A DNA stretch of 64,000 nucleotides from Micromonospora lutea (GCF_016863535.1 NZ_BOPB01000020.1:1-64000); one strand, 5' to 3'. Counted from the first letter of the stretch, positions 53,795 through 62,668 are shown. The notes: generated by a model not told the origin, from the sequence alone. A program made the numbers and translations.

Positions 53795-54570
53795 CGGCGG
53801 TCGCGTCCCTGGGAGCGTCGGATCCTGAGCACCGTCTCGGGGGACAGGTCGAGCAGGGACAGCAGCGCCGGTGGGTCGAGGTCGCGGTGAGGGCGGACGA
53901 ACACCTCCGCCCCCTGTACGTTTTCACCCTCGGTGACCCGGATCGGCCCGTACCGGGCGACCCCGGTGATGTGGTCGGCCTGGTGCTGGTCGATCGGCGG
54001 GCACTGCCACTGACCCACGGAGTGCGCGACGAGGTACCAGTCACCGGCGCTGATCCCGGAGAGCCGGTAGGGGCCGGGACGGCTCAAGGTGGTCCAGCTC
54101 TCCGGAGGGCCCTCGGCGATGGCGTCCGGGAACAGTCCAATGAAGATGGGCTTGGCGAAGCGTGGGCAGAAGGTGCGCATCTCCCCGCTGATGACGGCGC
54201 TGCCCTGCGGCGACCGGTTCTGCCCGATCGGCGGCAGCGGATCGAGGAATCGACGCCGGTAGGCCATCGGGGACACTCCGACACTGCGATGGAATCGCGA
54301 GCTGAAGGTGCCGAGGCTGGTGTATCCGACAGAGATGCTGATGCTCGCCACGGTCATCGACGTGTGGGCGAGCAGGCGCTTGGCCTCCTGAATCCGGATC
54401 GCGGCGAGGAAGCGTCCCGGTGATATCCCTGTCATCCGGCGGAACAGCCGCGAAAAGTGATATCTGCTGAACATCGCCACGCTCGCGAGTTCGTCGATTG
54501 TCAGCGGCTCCCCAAGCCTTTCGCGCATCGTCCACAATGCACGCCTGACGGCTACCTCCCCCATCAACAT
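53590..54570 (-). CDS. AraC-family regulator A (N-terminal HTH) with unusual C-terminal extension
   Basis: 326 aa from ATG 54570, chosen because it aligns with the start of the paralogue at 59911. ATG 54615 is an upstream alternative and neither has a clear ribosome site. Two helix-turn-helix motifs occupy residues about 15-110 (LTIDELASVAMFSRYHFSRL; VASISISVGYTSLGTFSSRF), at the N-terminus as in Rob/SoxS-type proteins. The rest is a ligand-type domain (PGPYRLSGISAGDWYLVAHS). The paralogue stops about 70 residues earlier. Here the frame stays open and runs antisense into the P450 gene. It is likely a pathway regulator responding to a small molecule. Confidence 0.82.
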   Translation of the reverse strand: MLMGEVAVRRALWTMRERLGEPLTIDELASVAMFSRYHFSRLFRRMTGISPGRFLAAIRIQEAKRLLAHTSMTVASISISVGYTSLGTFSSRFHRSVGVSPMAYRRRFLDPLPPIGQNRSPQGSAVISGEMRTFCPRFAKPIFIGLFPDAIAEGPPESWTTLSRPGPYRLSGISAGDWYLVAHSVGQWQCPPIDQHQADHITGVARYGPIRVTEGENVQGAEVFVRPHRDLDPPALLSLLDLSPETVLRIRRSQGRDRRQPPPSTVLTSIGNPPRILSDSIGSGTTWCPGGVESRNSRAIIASTNTASIKPRLLPTQMRGPAPNGM

Positions 54571-55037
54571 CGAATCACCCGGAGGGTCGGTCGAACGTTC
54601 GTTGGGGGCGTCCATGACGCGGCGCCGCTTGGCTATGTATGCGCATAGATTTGTTCTTCCGAGGAGGTTCCCATTTATCGGCGTCTTGCTGGCGTTAGAT
54701 GCTATCGCCCGTCATTGGAATGGGCAACTCCCGATTTTATGACGCTCTTGAATGGGTTACCGCCAGTAACAGATAGTGGCACTATTTGCTATTTCCGGAG
54801 AGGTTCTGGCAAAAGCGTCTCAAGTGGACGCTCGCAATGTCCTGGGGTGCGACGACCCGGTGGCGCCCGGCTGGCACCGCTACCGCAGGCCGGCCACCGT
54901 CCGTGATCTCGGCGAGCGCGGCGCGGCAGACTCTTGAGCGAGGGGGTGAGCCTCTGCCGTGCGACATAAGGGATTTCCTAGCCTATATGCCGGATATCCG
55001 GCAAGTCCTGTAAATGCGTACGTAGGGCAGAGTTGCT
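54571..55037. promoter_or_regulatory. 467-bp AT-richer divergent control region
   Basis: Between the leftward AraC gene and the rightward MerR gene. The part 54650-54800 is visibly less GC-rich than the coding DNA and should hold the AraC promoter. The right side holds the 16-bp palindrome at 54988-55003. No gene is convincing here. Confidence 0.55.
54988..55003. promoter_or_regulatory. 16-bp perfect palindrome, candidate operator
   Basis: TGCCGGATATCCGGCA is a perfect dyad 34 bp ahead of the MerR-family start codon. MerR proteins bind such dyads within their promoter spacer and commonly control their own genes, so this is a plausible autoregulatory site. The flanking -35/-10 elements are not clear. 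Confidence 0.5.
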
Positions 55038-55682
55038 GTGCGGATTGGAGAGCTGAGTCATCGTGCGGAAATGCCGATACCAACCATCAAATTCTACCTG
55101 AGAGAGGGGCTGCTTCCGCCCGGAAGATCGGTTCGGGAAAGCCGGCAGCTGCATTATGACGAGCGGCATCTGTCCCGGCTGGCGCTCATCCGGACGCTGA
55201 CCGTCCTCGGCGGGATGAGCCTGGCCTCGGTGCGTACGGTCGTGCGGGCGCTGGACGACGGGGGAACCCGGACCGCGGACCTCTCCGCGGTCATCAACGA
55301 CGCGATGACCGCCGGGGACACGGGTGCGACCGAGGTCGTCGGGAGTCGACAGGCGGCAGCCCGCGTAGACGCCCTCGTCGACGACCTGGGCTGGCGGGTC
55401 GATCCGGACTCGCCCGGCCGACACACACTGGCCCAGGTGCTCGCGGCGCTGGAACAGCATGCCGGCGTCGAGGTGAGCGCCCTGATGCCCTACGCGGCGA
55501 TGGCGATGTCGCTGACCACCATGGAGGCAGCCGGGCTGCCGCCACGGATCGAGTCGGAGGCCGACGCGGTGGCCGTGGTCGCACAACTCGTCCTGCTGGA
55601 CGCCGCTCTGCTGGCGCTGCGGCGACTCGCCCGGGAACACCTGGGTCAAGCCGGCGGAGCGGAGCGCGGCGAACGACCGTGA
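55038..55682 (+). CDS. MerR-family transcriptional regulator
   Basis: 214 aa from GTG 55038. The winged helix-turn-helix MRIGELSHRAEMPIPTIKFYLREGLL and RQLHYDERHLSRLALIRTL (shown in parts: RIGELSHR, TIKFYLREGLL) occupies residues 1-75, followed by GGMSLASVRTVV and an all-helical effector domain of about 120 residues without conserved cysteines. This suggests an organic ligand rather than a metal or oxidant. The gene lies between the warhead operon and UnbV/UnbU, so it probably regulates part of the cluster. A candidate operator lies just upstream. Confidence 0.9.
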   Translation: MRIGELSHRAEMPIPTIKFYLREGLLPPGRSVRESRQLHYDERHLSRLALIRTLTVLGGMSLASVRTVVRALDDGGTRTADLSAVINDAMTAGDTGATEVVGSRQAAARVDALVDDLGWRVDPDSPGRHTLAQVLAALEQHAGVEVSALMPYAAMAMSLTTMEAAGLPPRIESEADAVAVVAQLVLLDAALLALRRLAREHLGQAGGAERGERP

Positions 55683-56086
55683 AAGCCGGGGGCGTCGGAC
55701 GCGGAGCGGTGGGGTCCTGCGTCCGGCGCCGCCGACACTGCCCGGCGCATCCACCCCGAATGCCACCGCAACCTGCGAGAAGAACTGAATAACGCGCGTC
55801 GGCCATGATGTTTGTGGTTCGGGACCACTCCGATGGTGCGGTCGTCGTTCTCAAGCCGGTGTATCCACACCGCGCCTAATGCGTGGGCGCGAAATCCCGG
55901 CGCGTTTCCCGGCCATTGTCGGGGCCGCGGTCACCTGCCTCGTGCCCGTGCGTAGAAGCGGATGCGGCACCGGACGTCCACGGGGAACGCGGAAGCGGAC
56001 CAATCGCCGGTTGTCCCGGACCGTCGCATTTCGACGCAGCGTGCGACGTTGTCGCGATGGCGCTGCCACATTCGAAGGGGAGCCCG
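55683..56086. other. 404-bp intergenic region before unbV
   Basis: It should hold the promoter of the unbV-unbU pair. No reading frame here has a ribosome site and recognisable protein. The frame of unbV is open back to 55883, but the extra residues look non-coding. Confidence 0.4.
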
Positions 56087-58048
56087 TTGGCATCGCAACC
56101 GGTCGGCATCTTACGCCGGCTCATACCCGTGTTCACGGTGATCGTGCTATTGGTCGCCACCTACCTCCTGGCGAGACTGCCGCAGGCGTCGCCGACCGAC
56201 CGTGCCCGGCTGGCCGCCCGGTTCGGATTCACCGAGCTGCCGATCGTACTGCCGGACGGCCTGCCCGAGCGCAGCGTCCGGGTGGTGAACCCCGAGTACG
56301 AGCACATCCGGTCTTGGGTGTCGTCGGTCGGCGCCGCAGTCGCCATCAACGATCTCGATGGCGGCGGTGTGGCCAACGACGTGTGCCTCGTGGATCCCCG
56401 CAGTGACAGCGTGATCATCACGCCGGCACCGGGCAGCGCCAACGTGTACCAGCCGTTCATCCTGACTCCGACCCCACTGCCGACCCACCGCGCGATGGCG
56501 CCGATGGGCTGTGTACCCGGTGACTTCAACGAGGACGGCTGGACCGATCTGTTGGTCTACTACTGGGGACGTACCCCCGTGTTGTTCATGAACCGCGGCG
56601 GCCGGGCACCGCTCGCCCCGGGCCGCTTCCGGCCGACGGAACTCGTGCCGACCCGCGACCGCGGCGACGGGGTGTACGACGGGCAGCTTTGGAACACCAA
56701 TGCCGTGGCCGTAGCGGACTTCGACGGTGACGGGCACGTCGACATCGGCGTCTTCAACTACTTCCCCGACTCCCAGGTGCTCGATCCCCAGGGGCGGGCA
56801 GGGGTGCAGATGAACCACTCGATGTCCCGGGCCCGAAATGCCGGCGGGGCACACATCCTGCGCTGGACCTCGGCCCAGGCCGGCAGCGAGCCCTCGGTCA
56901 CGTACACCGAGCAGGTCGCGATAGACCCGGCGGTCGGAAGCGGGTGGACCCTGGGCGCGGCCTCAGCCGACCTGGACGGGGATCTGCTGCCGGAGCTCTA
57001 CCTCGCCAACGACTTCGGCAACGACCGCTTCTTCCACAACCGATCGGTTGCCGGCGAGATCCGTTTCGAGCTGGCCGAGGGCGAGCGGGACCCGTTCACC
57101 CCGAAGTCGCTGGTTCTCGGCCACGACTCCTTCAAGGGCATGTCCATCGAGTTCGGTGACCTGCACGGTAGTGGCCGCTTCGACGCCTTCGTCAGCAACA
57201 TCACCACCTCGTGGGGGCTGGAGGAGAGCACCTTCGTCTGGCGCAACATCGCATCGAGCCCCCAGGCTGCCGGTGAGATGCTGCGTGCCGGTCGGGCGCC
57301 GTACGAGAACGAGGCGGCCGACCGCAACCTCGCCTGGTCGGGCTGGGGCTGGGACACGAAGATGGCGGACTTCGACAACGACGGCGAGGTCGAGGTCGTA
57401 CAGACCAACGGCTTCATCAAGGGCAGCCTCAACCGGTGGGCCTGGCTCCAGGAGCTGGCCATGGCGAACGACCTCATGCTGCGTAATCCCCAGATGTGGC
57501 CGAACTCGCGGCCGGGCGACGACATTGCCGGCTCGCAGCCGATCGCGTTCTGGGCGGCGGAGGGCAACGGTCGGTACGCCAACCTCGGCGCGGAACTCGG
57601 CATGACCGACGACACGCCGAGTCGCGGCGTTGCGATCGCCGATGTCGACGGCAACGGCACCCAGGACTTCGCGGTGGCCCGCCAGTGGGGCCAGCCGAGT
57701 TTCTACCGCAACACCACGGCGCGTCCCGGAGACTTCCTCGGTCTGCGCCTCTACCGGCCGGCGACCTCACCGGACGCGATCGGCACACCGGCGTACGGCG
57801 CCCAGGTAAGGGTCCGTACGCCCGACGGGCGTATCCGGCTCGCCCAGCTCGATGGCGGGGGCGGCCACTCCGGCAAGCGCAGCTTCGATCTGGTGTTCGG
57901 GCTGGGCGAGATTGGCGAACAGCCGGTCTCGGTCGAACTTGCCTGGCGTGACCTCGACGGCGTGGTGCACACCCGGACACAGCAGATGACCCGCGGCTGG
58001 CACAGCCTGATGCTCACCGATCAGGCCAAGGCGGTGAGGGTGCCGTGA
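56087..58048 (+). CDS. unbV: UnbV enediyne biosynthesis protein (FG-GAP repeats plus ASPIC/UnbV domain)
   Basis: 653 aa from TTG 56087, chosen for AAGGGGAG just upstream. ATG 56057 is an alternative with a weak ribosome site. An N-terminal membrane anchor or signal (IPVFTVIVLLVATYLLARL) follows. Then at least five Ca2+-binding FG-GAP-like loops of the DxDxDG type: DFNEDGWTD, DFDGDGHVD, DLDGDLLPE, DFDNDGEVE, DVDGNGTQD. These predict an extracytoplasmic beta-propeller. The C-terminal ASPIC/UnbV segment has YGAQVRVRTPDG. UnbV is part of the conserved enediyne cassette, and its role is unknown. Codon 9 (56111-56113) is TTA. It is coupled to unbU by GTGA. Confidence 0.93.
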   Translation: MASQPVGILRRLIPVFTVIVLLVATYLLARLPQASPTDRARLAARFGFTELPIVLPDGLPERSVRVVNPEYEHIRSWVSSVGAAVAINDLDGGGVANDVCLVDPRSDSVIITPAPGSANVYQPFILTPTPLPTHRAMAPMGCVPGDFNEDGWTDLLVYYWGRTPVLFMNRGGRAPLAPGRFRPTELVPTRDRGDGVYDGQLWNTNAVAVADFDGDGHVDIGVFNYFPDSQVLDPQGRAGVQMNHSMSRARNAGGAHILRWTSAQAGSEPSVTYTEQVAIDPAVGSGWTLGAASADLDGDLLPELYLANDFGNDRFFHNRSVAGEIRFELAEGERDPFTPKSLVLGHDSFKGMSIEFGDLHGSGRFDAFVSNITTSWGLEESTFVWRNIASSPQAAGEMLRAGRAPYENEAADRNLAWSGWGWDTKMADFDNDGEVEVVQTNGFIKGSLNRWAWLQELAMANDLMLRNPQMWPNSRPGDDIAGSQPIAFWAAEGNGRYANLGAELGMTDDTPSRGVAIADVDGNGTQDFAVARQWGQPSFYRNTTARPGDFLGLRLYRPATSPDAIGTPAYGAQVRVRTPDGRIRLAQLDGGGGHSGKRSFDLVFGLGEIGEQPVSVELAWRDLDGVVHTRTQQMTRGWHSLMLTDQAKAVRVP

Positions 58049-59061
58049 GCGCCCCGTCCATCGACCGCACCGACCGTCGCACCGACCGTCCAGCCGTCCC
58101 CCAGCGGGTCGGTGGGGATCCGCCCAGCGGTCGGCCGAAAACCGCTACGCCGCCGAAGGACCCGCGCTACCTCGCGCTGCGGAACTTCGCCATCTCGATG
58201 ACCGTCTTCAACATCCTCGGCTACACGGTGCTCGGCTTCGAGCAGCCGTGGGCGTGGCCGATCCTCGCGCTGCTGGTCGGCTACGCGGCGGAGATCCTGA
58301 TCGAACTGGTCACCGCGGCCGCGCATCGGCGCGCACCTGAGTTCACCGGTCGCGGGGCGCGGGGAATGTTCGAGTTCCTGCTTCCCACACACATCACCGC
58401 CCTCGCGGTGAACATGCTGCTGTACGCCAACGATCGGTTCTGGCCGATCGCGTTCGCGGTCGTCGTCGCCATCGGTCAGAAGGCCGTGCTCCGCGCGCCG
58501 GTCAACGGACGGATGCGGCACTTCATGAATCCGTCCAATCTCGGTATCACCGTGGCTCTGTTGATGTTTCCGTGGGTGAACGTGGCGCCGCCGTACCACT
58601 TCACCGAACACGTGCCCGACGCGATCAGCATCATCGTGCCGCTGTTCATCATCACCTCGGGCACCGTCCTGAACGCGATGTTGACCAAGAAGGTTCCGCT
58701 CATCCTCGGCTGGGTCGGCGGTTTCGTGATCCAGGCGTTGGTCCGGCACTGGACGCTCGACGTGGCGCTGTGGGGTGCGCTGGTCCCGATAACCGGGGTG
58801 GCGTTCGTCCTGTTCACGAATTACATGATCACTGATCCGGGGACCACGCCGACCAAGGGGTGGAACCAGTTCGCCTTCGGTTGCGGCGTGGCCGCCGTCT
58901 ACGGAATTCTGATCGCCTTCAACGTCGTTTACACGACCTTCTTCGCGCTGACCCTCGTCTGCCTCATCCGCGGACTCGTGTGGTGGATCGCCTGGCTGCG
59001 CCGACCGGCGCGGCAGACCCGGCCCGTCGGCCCGGAGCCCGGCCCGCAGCCCGCGAGGTGA
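58045..59061 (+). CDS. unbU: UnbU enediyne biosynthesis membrane protein
   Basis: 338 aa, with about eight to ten hydrophobic segments after a 50-residue polar, Pro/Arg-rich N-terminus. NGRMRHFMNPSNLGITVALLMFPWVN and NYMITDPGTTPTKGWNQF (in parts: HFMNPSNLGI, MITDPGTTP) are the conserved loops that relate UnbU to RnfD/NqrB-type redox membrane subunits. It may move electrons or a flavin-linked cofactor across the membrane for core maturation, though this has not been shown in any enediyne pathway to my knowledge. GTG 58045 overlaps the unbV stop by GTGA. Confidence 0.92.
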   Translation: MSAPSIDRTDRRTDRPAVPQRVGGDPPSGRPKTATPPKDPRYLALRNFAISMTVFNILGYTVLGFEQPWAWPILALLVGYAAEILIELVTAAAHRRAPEFTGRGARGMFEFLLPTHITALAVNMLLYANDRFWPIAFAVVVAIGQKAVLRAPVNGRMRHFMNPSNLGITVALLMFPWVNVAPPYHFTEHVPDAISIIVPLFIITSGTVLNAMLTKKVPLILGWVGGFVIQALVRHWTLDVALWGALVPITGVAFVLFTNYMITDPGTTPTKGWNQFAFGCGVAAVYGILIAFNVVYTTFFALTLVCLIRGLVWWIAWLRRPARQTRPVGPEPGPQPAR

Positions 59062-59067
59062 GTTGGT

Positions 59068-59101
59068 GCCGGCCGGGACGGCGGTCATCGTCCCGGCCGG
59101 C
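59068..59101 (+). terminator. Terminator after unbU
   Basis: Perfect 13-bp stem (59068-59080 with 59089-59101) and an 8-nt loop, beginning 6 bp after the unbU stop. Confidence 0.8.
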
Positions 59102-59910
59102 GGCAGCGGCGTTGTGGCCGCAACGGTGTCCCGGCGGGGACGGGCCCGCCGGGGCGTCGCGGAGGCGAACTATGGCGACCGACGTCGATGTGCTGTCTAA
59201 TGGGACGTTCGCCTCCAGCCGCACCGCGGACGGCACTGGTGACCGAACGTGCTGCTCCGGGTCGCGCCCTGCGCGTACGTGTCGACCGCCCCTGACGGTA
59301 CGGTGAGTCACCCCCCGGCGGAGTCTCAGCCGACCTGCCGTGCGTCTCCCTGACATGGCCGTCACGTTTCGCACCGGACTTAGCGTCGAGAATCCGGGGA
59401 AACGCGGGCGCGTTCATGACGCGTTGTGACCGCAGCGGCTCCTTCCGTCCTTTCTTGGTCGGTGAGCCGCCGCGTGATGTGTGGCACTGATCTTTTCTTC
59501 GAGCGTGCGGGATTGACCGCACTTTTCAAGATGCTGCGCTCTTCTCCGTAACGCGAGGATTACCGCAATCGCATGCCCAAGGCGTGCGGAGTCCAAGGGG
59601 AGCGGAAGTTGCCAGTCGCTAATGCGTGCATCCGACGACCGACACAGGTCTACCTCGGTCGAGTCACCCCGCCTGGGTCGGTGGCCTGTCCGACGGGTGG
59701 CAGCCCGTGCTGCGACACCATCTGCGGTCGGTGACGGAAGACAGAAGACGGTTCGGCTCTGATTGTGCCGCAGGCGCCAGGATTTGTGGCCGATGCGGAG
59801 CGTTTGAATGTGCGCCCGGCGAATCGCCGGCGGTGCCGCGTGCCGGGGCGCGATTGTTCTCTCGCCCCGTGAATCGTCGCTAATGGTGCGCCATTGGCAG
59901 GGGAGGCGTA
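59102..59910. promoter_or_regulatory. Long gene-poor region upstream of the second AraC gene
   Basis: About 800 bp with lower GC than coding DNA in its right half (59480-59890). A leftward frame spans 59414-60001, but its translation is Arg-rich and featureless and overlaps the AraC start, so I do not call it. The region should hold the promoter of the AraC-flavoenzyme-SgcJ genes. An sRNA or small gene is possible but not visible. Confidence 0.45.
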
Positions 59911-60696
59911 GTGAGCAGCCATTTTGTTGATGCAGTAGAGCGGTCGATCGTGTTGATGCGGGACAATCTCGGCGAGCAGTTGACCGTGGACGACATGGCA
60001 CGTGCCGCCATGTTCAGCAAGTTCCACTACACACGGGTCTTCCAACGCGTGACAGGCGTCTCGCCCGGTCGGTTCCTGTCGGCGCTGCGCCTGCAACGCG
60101 CGAAGTCGCTGCTGCTCTCGACGTCGATGAACGTCGCCGATATCAGCGTGCACGTGGGGTACAACAGCGTTGGCACTTTCAGTTCGCGTTTCACCCGCAG
60201 CGTCGGTCTGTCGCCCACCGAGTACCGCCGGCGCGAGGGTGTGCTGCGGACGATCGTCCGCGACGAACCGGACGGTGCCACGCCAGCCACCGGCGTCGTC
60301 TCAGGCGTCGTCTCGGGCTGCTCGTCGACGCCGCTCGACGCGGTGTTCCTGGGGTTGTTCAAGAGCCGGATCCCGGAGGGCCGCCCGGTGAGCTGCACGA
60401 CCCTGCGCGGCCCTGGGCGCTTCACGCTCGGCGAGGTGCCGGAGGGCACGTGGTACCTGCTCTGCCACGCCCTCGGTACGGTCCCGGGCGAGGATGGTGG
60501 GGTCGGGCCGGAACCGGCCGCCATGTTCGGCTGCCACGGCCCGTTCCGGATCGGTCCGGAGCAGGCTCTCGATCTTGTCGTGCGGCTCAGGCCCGCGCGC
60601 CTGTGCGATCCACCGATGCTGGTAGCGCTGCCCGACGTCCGTGCCGTCGTGACTGTCCGCCGGGCCCGCTGGGGCGGTGTAGCGCGGGCCGCCTGA
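59911..60696 (+). CDS. AraC-family regulator B (N-terminal HTH), paralogue of regulator A
   Basis: 261 aa from GTG 59911 with GGGGAGG at 59900. The N-terminal HTH pair (LTVDDMARAAMFSKFHYTRV; VADISVHVGYNSVGTFSSRF) is very similar to that of regulator A at 53590. The downstream domain is also shared (TTLRGPGRFTLGEVPEGTWY, then PARLCDPPMLVALPDV). The HTH is N-terminal, unlike most AraC proteins. It sits 140 bp ahead of the flavoenzyme gene. The pair probably regulates overlapping targets, since their recognition helices are nearly alike. Confidence 0.9.
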   Translation: MSSHFVDAVERSIVLMRDNLGEQLTVDDMARAAMFSKFHYTRVFQRVTGVSPGRFLSALRLQRAKSLLLSTSMNVADISVHVGYNSVGTFSSRFTRSVGLSPTEYRRREGVLRTIVRDEPDGATPATGVVSGVVSGCSSTPLDAVFLGLFKSRIPEGRPVSCTTLRGPGRFTLGEVPEGTWYLLCHALGTVPGEDGGVGPEPAAMFGCHGPFRIGPEQALDLVVRLRPARLCDPPMLVALPDVRAVVTVRRARWGGVARAA

Positions 60697-60836
60697 TCGT
60701 ACGCCCGGCCAGCACGGCCCAGGCCTCCATGTCGGAGGACCCCAGATATCGCTTGCCGTCGATTTCGTGACCACGTTACGCGACCGCGGGCACCGCCGTC
60801 CCGGCTCAGCCGAGCCGGATCTCTGAGGAGGCATCC

Positions 60837-62015
60837 TTGAGCAACGATCTACCCGGACGCGCCGAGTTGGTACGTCGCGCGTCCGACCTCGTACCGACGC
60901 TGCGGACGTTCTCAGCGTGGCACGAGGAGAACCGACGAATCCACGACGAGGCCGTCGCCGCGCTGGCGGAGGCGGGCGTGTTCCGCCTGCGGACCCCCTT
61001 GACGTACGGCGGCTACGAGTGCGACACCCGTACGCTCGTCGACGTCGCCGCCGAACTGGCCCGTGGGGACGGGGCGGCCGCCTGGACCGCCTCGGTCTAC
61101 TGGATCCCGACCTGGATGGCGTCCCACTTCCCGGACCACGTCCAGGACTCGGTGTTCACCAGCCCCGATTCGTTGATCTGCGGCACGCTGAGTCCCAGCG
61201 CCATGGCGTCACCCACCGAGGGCGGCATCGTGGTGAACGGCAAGTGGGGCTTCATCACCGGTGCCCTGCACAGCGGCTGGCAGGCCATCATCGCCGTCCT
61301 GCTCGCGCCGGAGGCCGAGCCGATGCCGGTCATCGCGTTGGTGCCCACCAGCGAACTGCAGGTCGTCGACGACTGGCACACCGCGGGCCTGAAGGGCACC
61401 GGCAGCGTCAGCACCGTGGCCCGGGACCTCTTCGTGCCCCAGGAGCGGTTCCTGCCGCTGGGCGCGATACTGCAGGGACAGGGCGCCTCGAACGCCAACA
61501 AGTCCAGCAGGATCTACCAGGCGCCGCTGTTGCCGGTGGCCGCGGCCTCCTCGGTCGGCGTCGCGCTCGGCCTGGCGAAGGCGGCCTTGGACGCGTTCGT
61601 CGAGCGGCTCGCCGATCGCAAGATCACCTATACCGACTACGCCAGCCAGCGCGAGGCGCCGATCACGCACCTGCGGCTCGCCGACGCGGCCACCCGGATC
61701 GACGAGGCCGAGTTCCACGCCCATCGCCTGGCCGCGACCGTCGACCGTAAGGCCGCCGAGCAGGCCGCGTGGACGATGCACGAACGGGTGCTCGCCCGCG
61801 CCGACATGGGCGCTGCCGTCCAGCGCGCCCGTGAGGCCGTCGCCCTTCTCGCCGACGCCAGCGGCGGATCGTCCATCTACCTCGATGTGCCCATCCAGCG
61901 CATCCAGCGGGACATCCAGGCGATGAGCCTGCACGCGCTGATGCATCCCGACACCAACGCCGAGCTGTACGGCCGTCTGCTCAGCGGACTCGGGCCGAAC
62001 AGCCTGTACGTCTGA
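60837..62015 (+). CDS. Acyl-CoA-dehydrogenase-fold flavin monooxygenase
   Basis: 392 aa from TTG 60837, with GAGGAG nine bases upstream. The N-terminal helical domain (LAEAGVFRLRTPLTYGGYE), the beta domain (NGKWGFITGALHSGW), and a C-terminal helical bundle with ASGGSSIYLDVPIQRIQRDIQAMS match group D flavin hydroxylases of the HsaA/TcmH-like type. Those use FADH2 from a reductase to hydroxylate aromatic or polyketide substrates, rather than true acyl-CoA dehydrogenases. The reductase at 51879 could serve it. The gene is followed 34 bp later by the SgcJ-like gene, suggesting a joint step in core or aryl tailoring. Confidence 0.88.
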   Translation: MSNDLPGRAELVRRASDLVPTLRTFSAWHEENRRIHDEAVAALAEAGVFRLRTPLTYGGYECDTRTLVDVAAELARGDGAAAWTASVYWIPTWMASHFPDHVQDSVFTSPDSLICGTLSPSAMASPTEGGIVVNGKWGFITGALHSGWQAIIAVLLAPEAEPMPVIALVPTSELQVVDDWHTAGLKGTGSVSTVARDLFVPQERFLPLGAILQGQGASNANKSSRIYQAPLLPVAAASSVGVALGLAKAALDAFVERLADRKITYTDYASQREAPITHLRLADAATRIDEAEFHAHRLAATVDRKAAEQAAWTMHERVLARADMGAAVQRAREAVALLADASGGSSIYLDVPIQRIQRDIQAMSLHALMHPDTNAELYGRLLSGLGPNSLYV

Positions 62016-62049
62016 CCGGTCCCCGGTCCCGATCCAGAGGAGCACCATC

Positions 62050-62469
62050 GTGTCCACAACCAGTGCGGGCTTCCGGCCCAGCCCCGTCGACCAGGCCGGG
62101 GTGGCCGCGCTTCCCGGCCGCATCGTCTCGGCGTGGGCCCAGCACGATGCCGACGCCTTCGGCGCGGTCTTCGTCGAGGACGGCACCATGATCCTGCCGG
62201 ACCTGTACCTCAAGGGCCGCGACGCCATCGTGGCCTTCATGCGTGACGCCTTCGCCGGGCCGTACCGGGGCACGACCGTCACCGGCCAGCCCATCGACAT
62301 CCGCTTCCTCAACGGGGAGGTCGCCGTCGTGCTCACCGAGGGCGGTGTCCTGCTGCCCGGCGAGAACACGGTCGCGCCGGAGCGGGCGATCCGCGCCAGC
62401 TGGCTGATGGTCAAGGGCGACGGCGGCTGGCAGCTCGCCGCGTACCAGAACAGCCCCGGCACCGCCTGA
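62050..62469 (+). CDS. SgcJ-like NTF2-fold protein
   Basis: 139 aa from GTG 62050 with GAGGAG upstream. HDADAFGAVFVEDGTMILPDLYLKGRDAI and the terminal strand pattern GDGGWQLAAYQNSPG (in parts: FVEDGTMILPD, WQLAAYQNSP) are those of the SgcJ/EcaC subgroup of NTF2/SnoaL-like proteins. SgcJ is required for C-1027 and influences the product of the enediyne PKS pathway. The cone-shaped fold binds hydrophobic substrates. Two hairpins follow the gene, so it ends the AraC-flavoenzyme-SgcJ unit. Confidence 0.92.
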   Translation: MSTTSAGFRPSPVDQAGVAALPGRIVSAWAQHDADAFGAVFVEDGTMILPDLYLKGRDAIVAFMRDAFAGPYRGTTVTGQPIDIRFLNGEVAVVLTEGGVLLPGENTVAPERAIRASWLMVKGDGGWQLAAYQNSPGTA

Positions 62470-62484
62470 GAGCGGGCCGCCCGT

Positions 62485-62524
62485 GGCCACCGCGCGATCC
62501 CTCCTCCGGGACCGCGCGGTGGCC
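62485..62524 (+). terminator. Terminator after the SgcJ-like gene
   Basis: Perfect 12-bp stem GGCCACCGCGCG (62485-62496) with 62513-62524, starting 15 bp after the stop codon. Confidence 0.75.
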
Positions 62525-62641
62525 GCACGTCGTTCCCGGACCGCCGACGCTGACCCGCTGCACGCCCGAGGGCGCCCACGACTTCCGCCTCTCCGGCTCC
62601 GTGGCGCAGACCGGTCGGCGTCCGTTCTGAGGCAAAGCGCA

Positions 62642-62668
62642 AGGGGGCGGCCATCCCGCCCGCCCCCT
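62642..62668. terminator. Second hairpin in the same gap
   Basis: 9-bp stem AGGGGGCGG (62642-62650) with 62660-62668 and a 9-nt loop. A weaker backup terminator. Confidence 0.55.

Noticed and set aside
59414..60001. 195-codon leftward frame upstream of AraC B
   Set aside because: Overlaps the AraC start, no ribosome site, Arg-rich translation with no family features.
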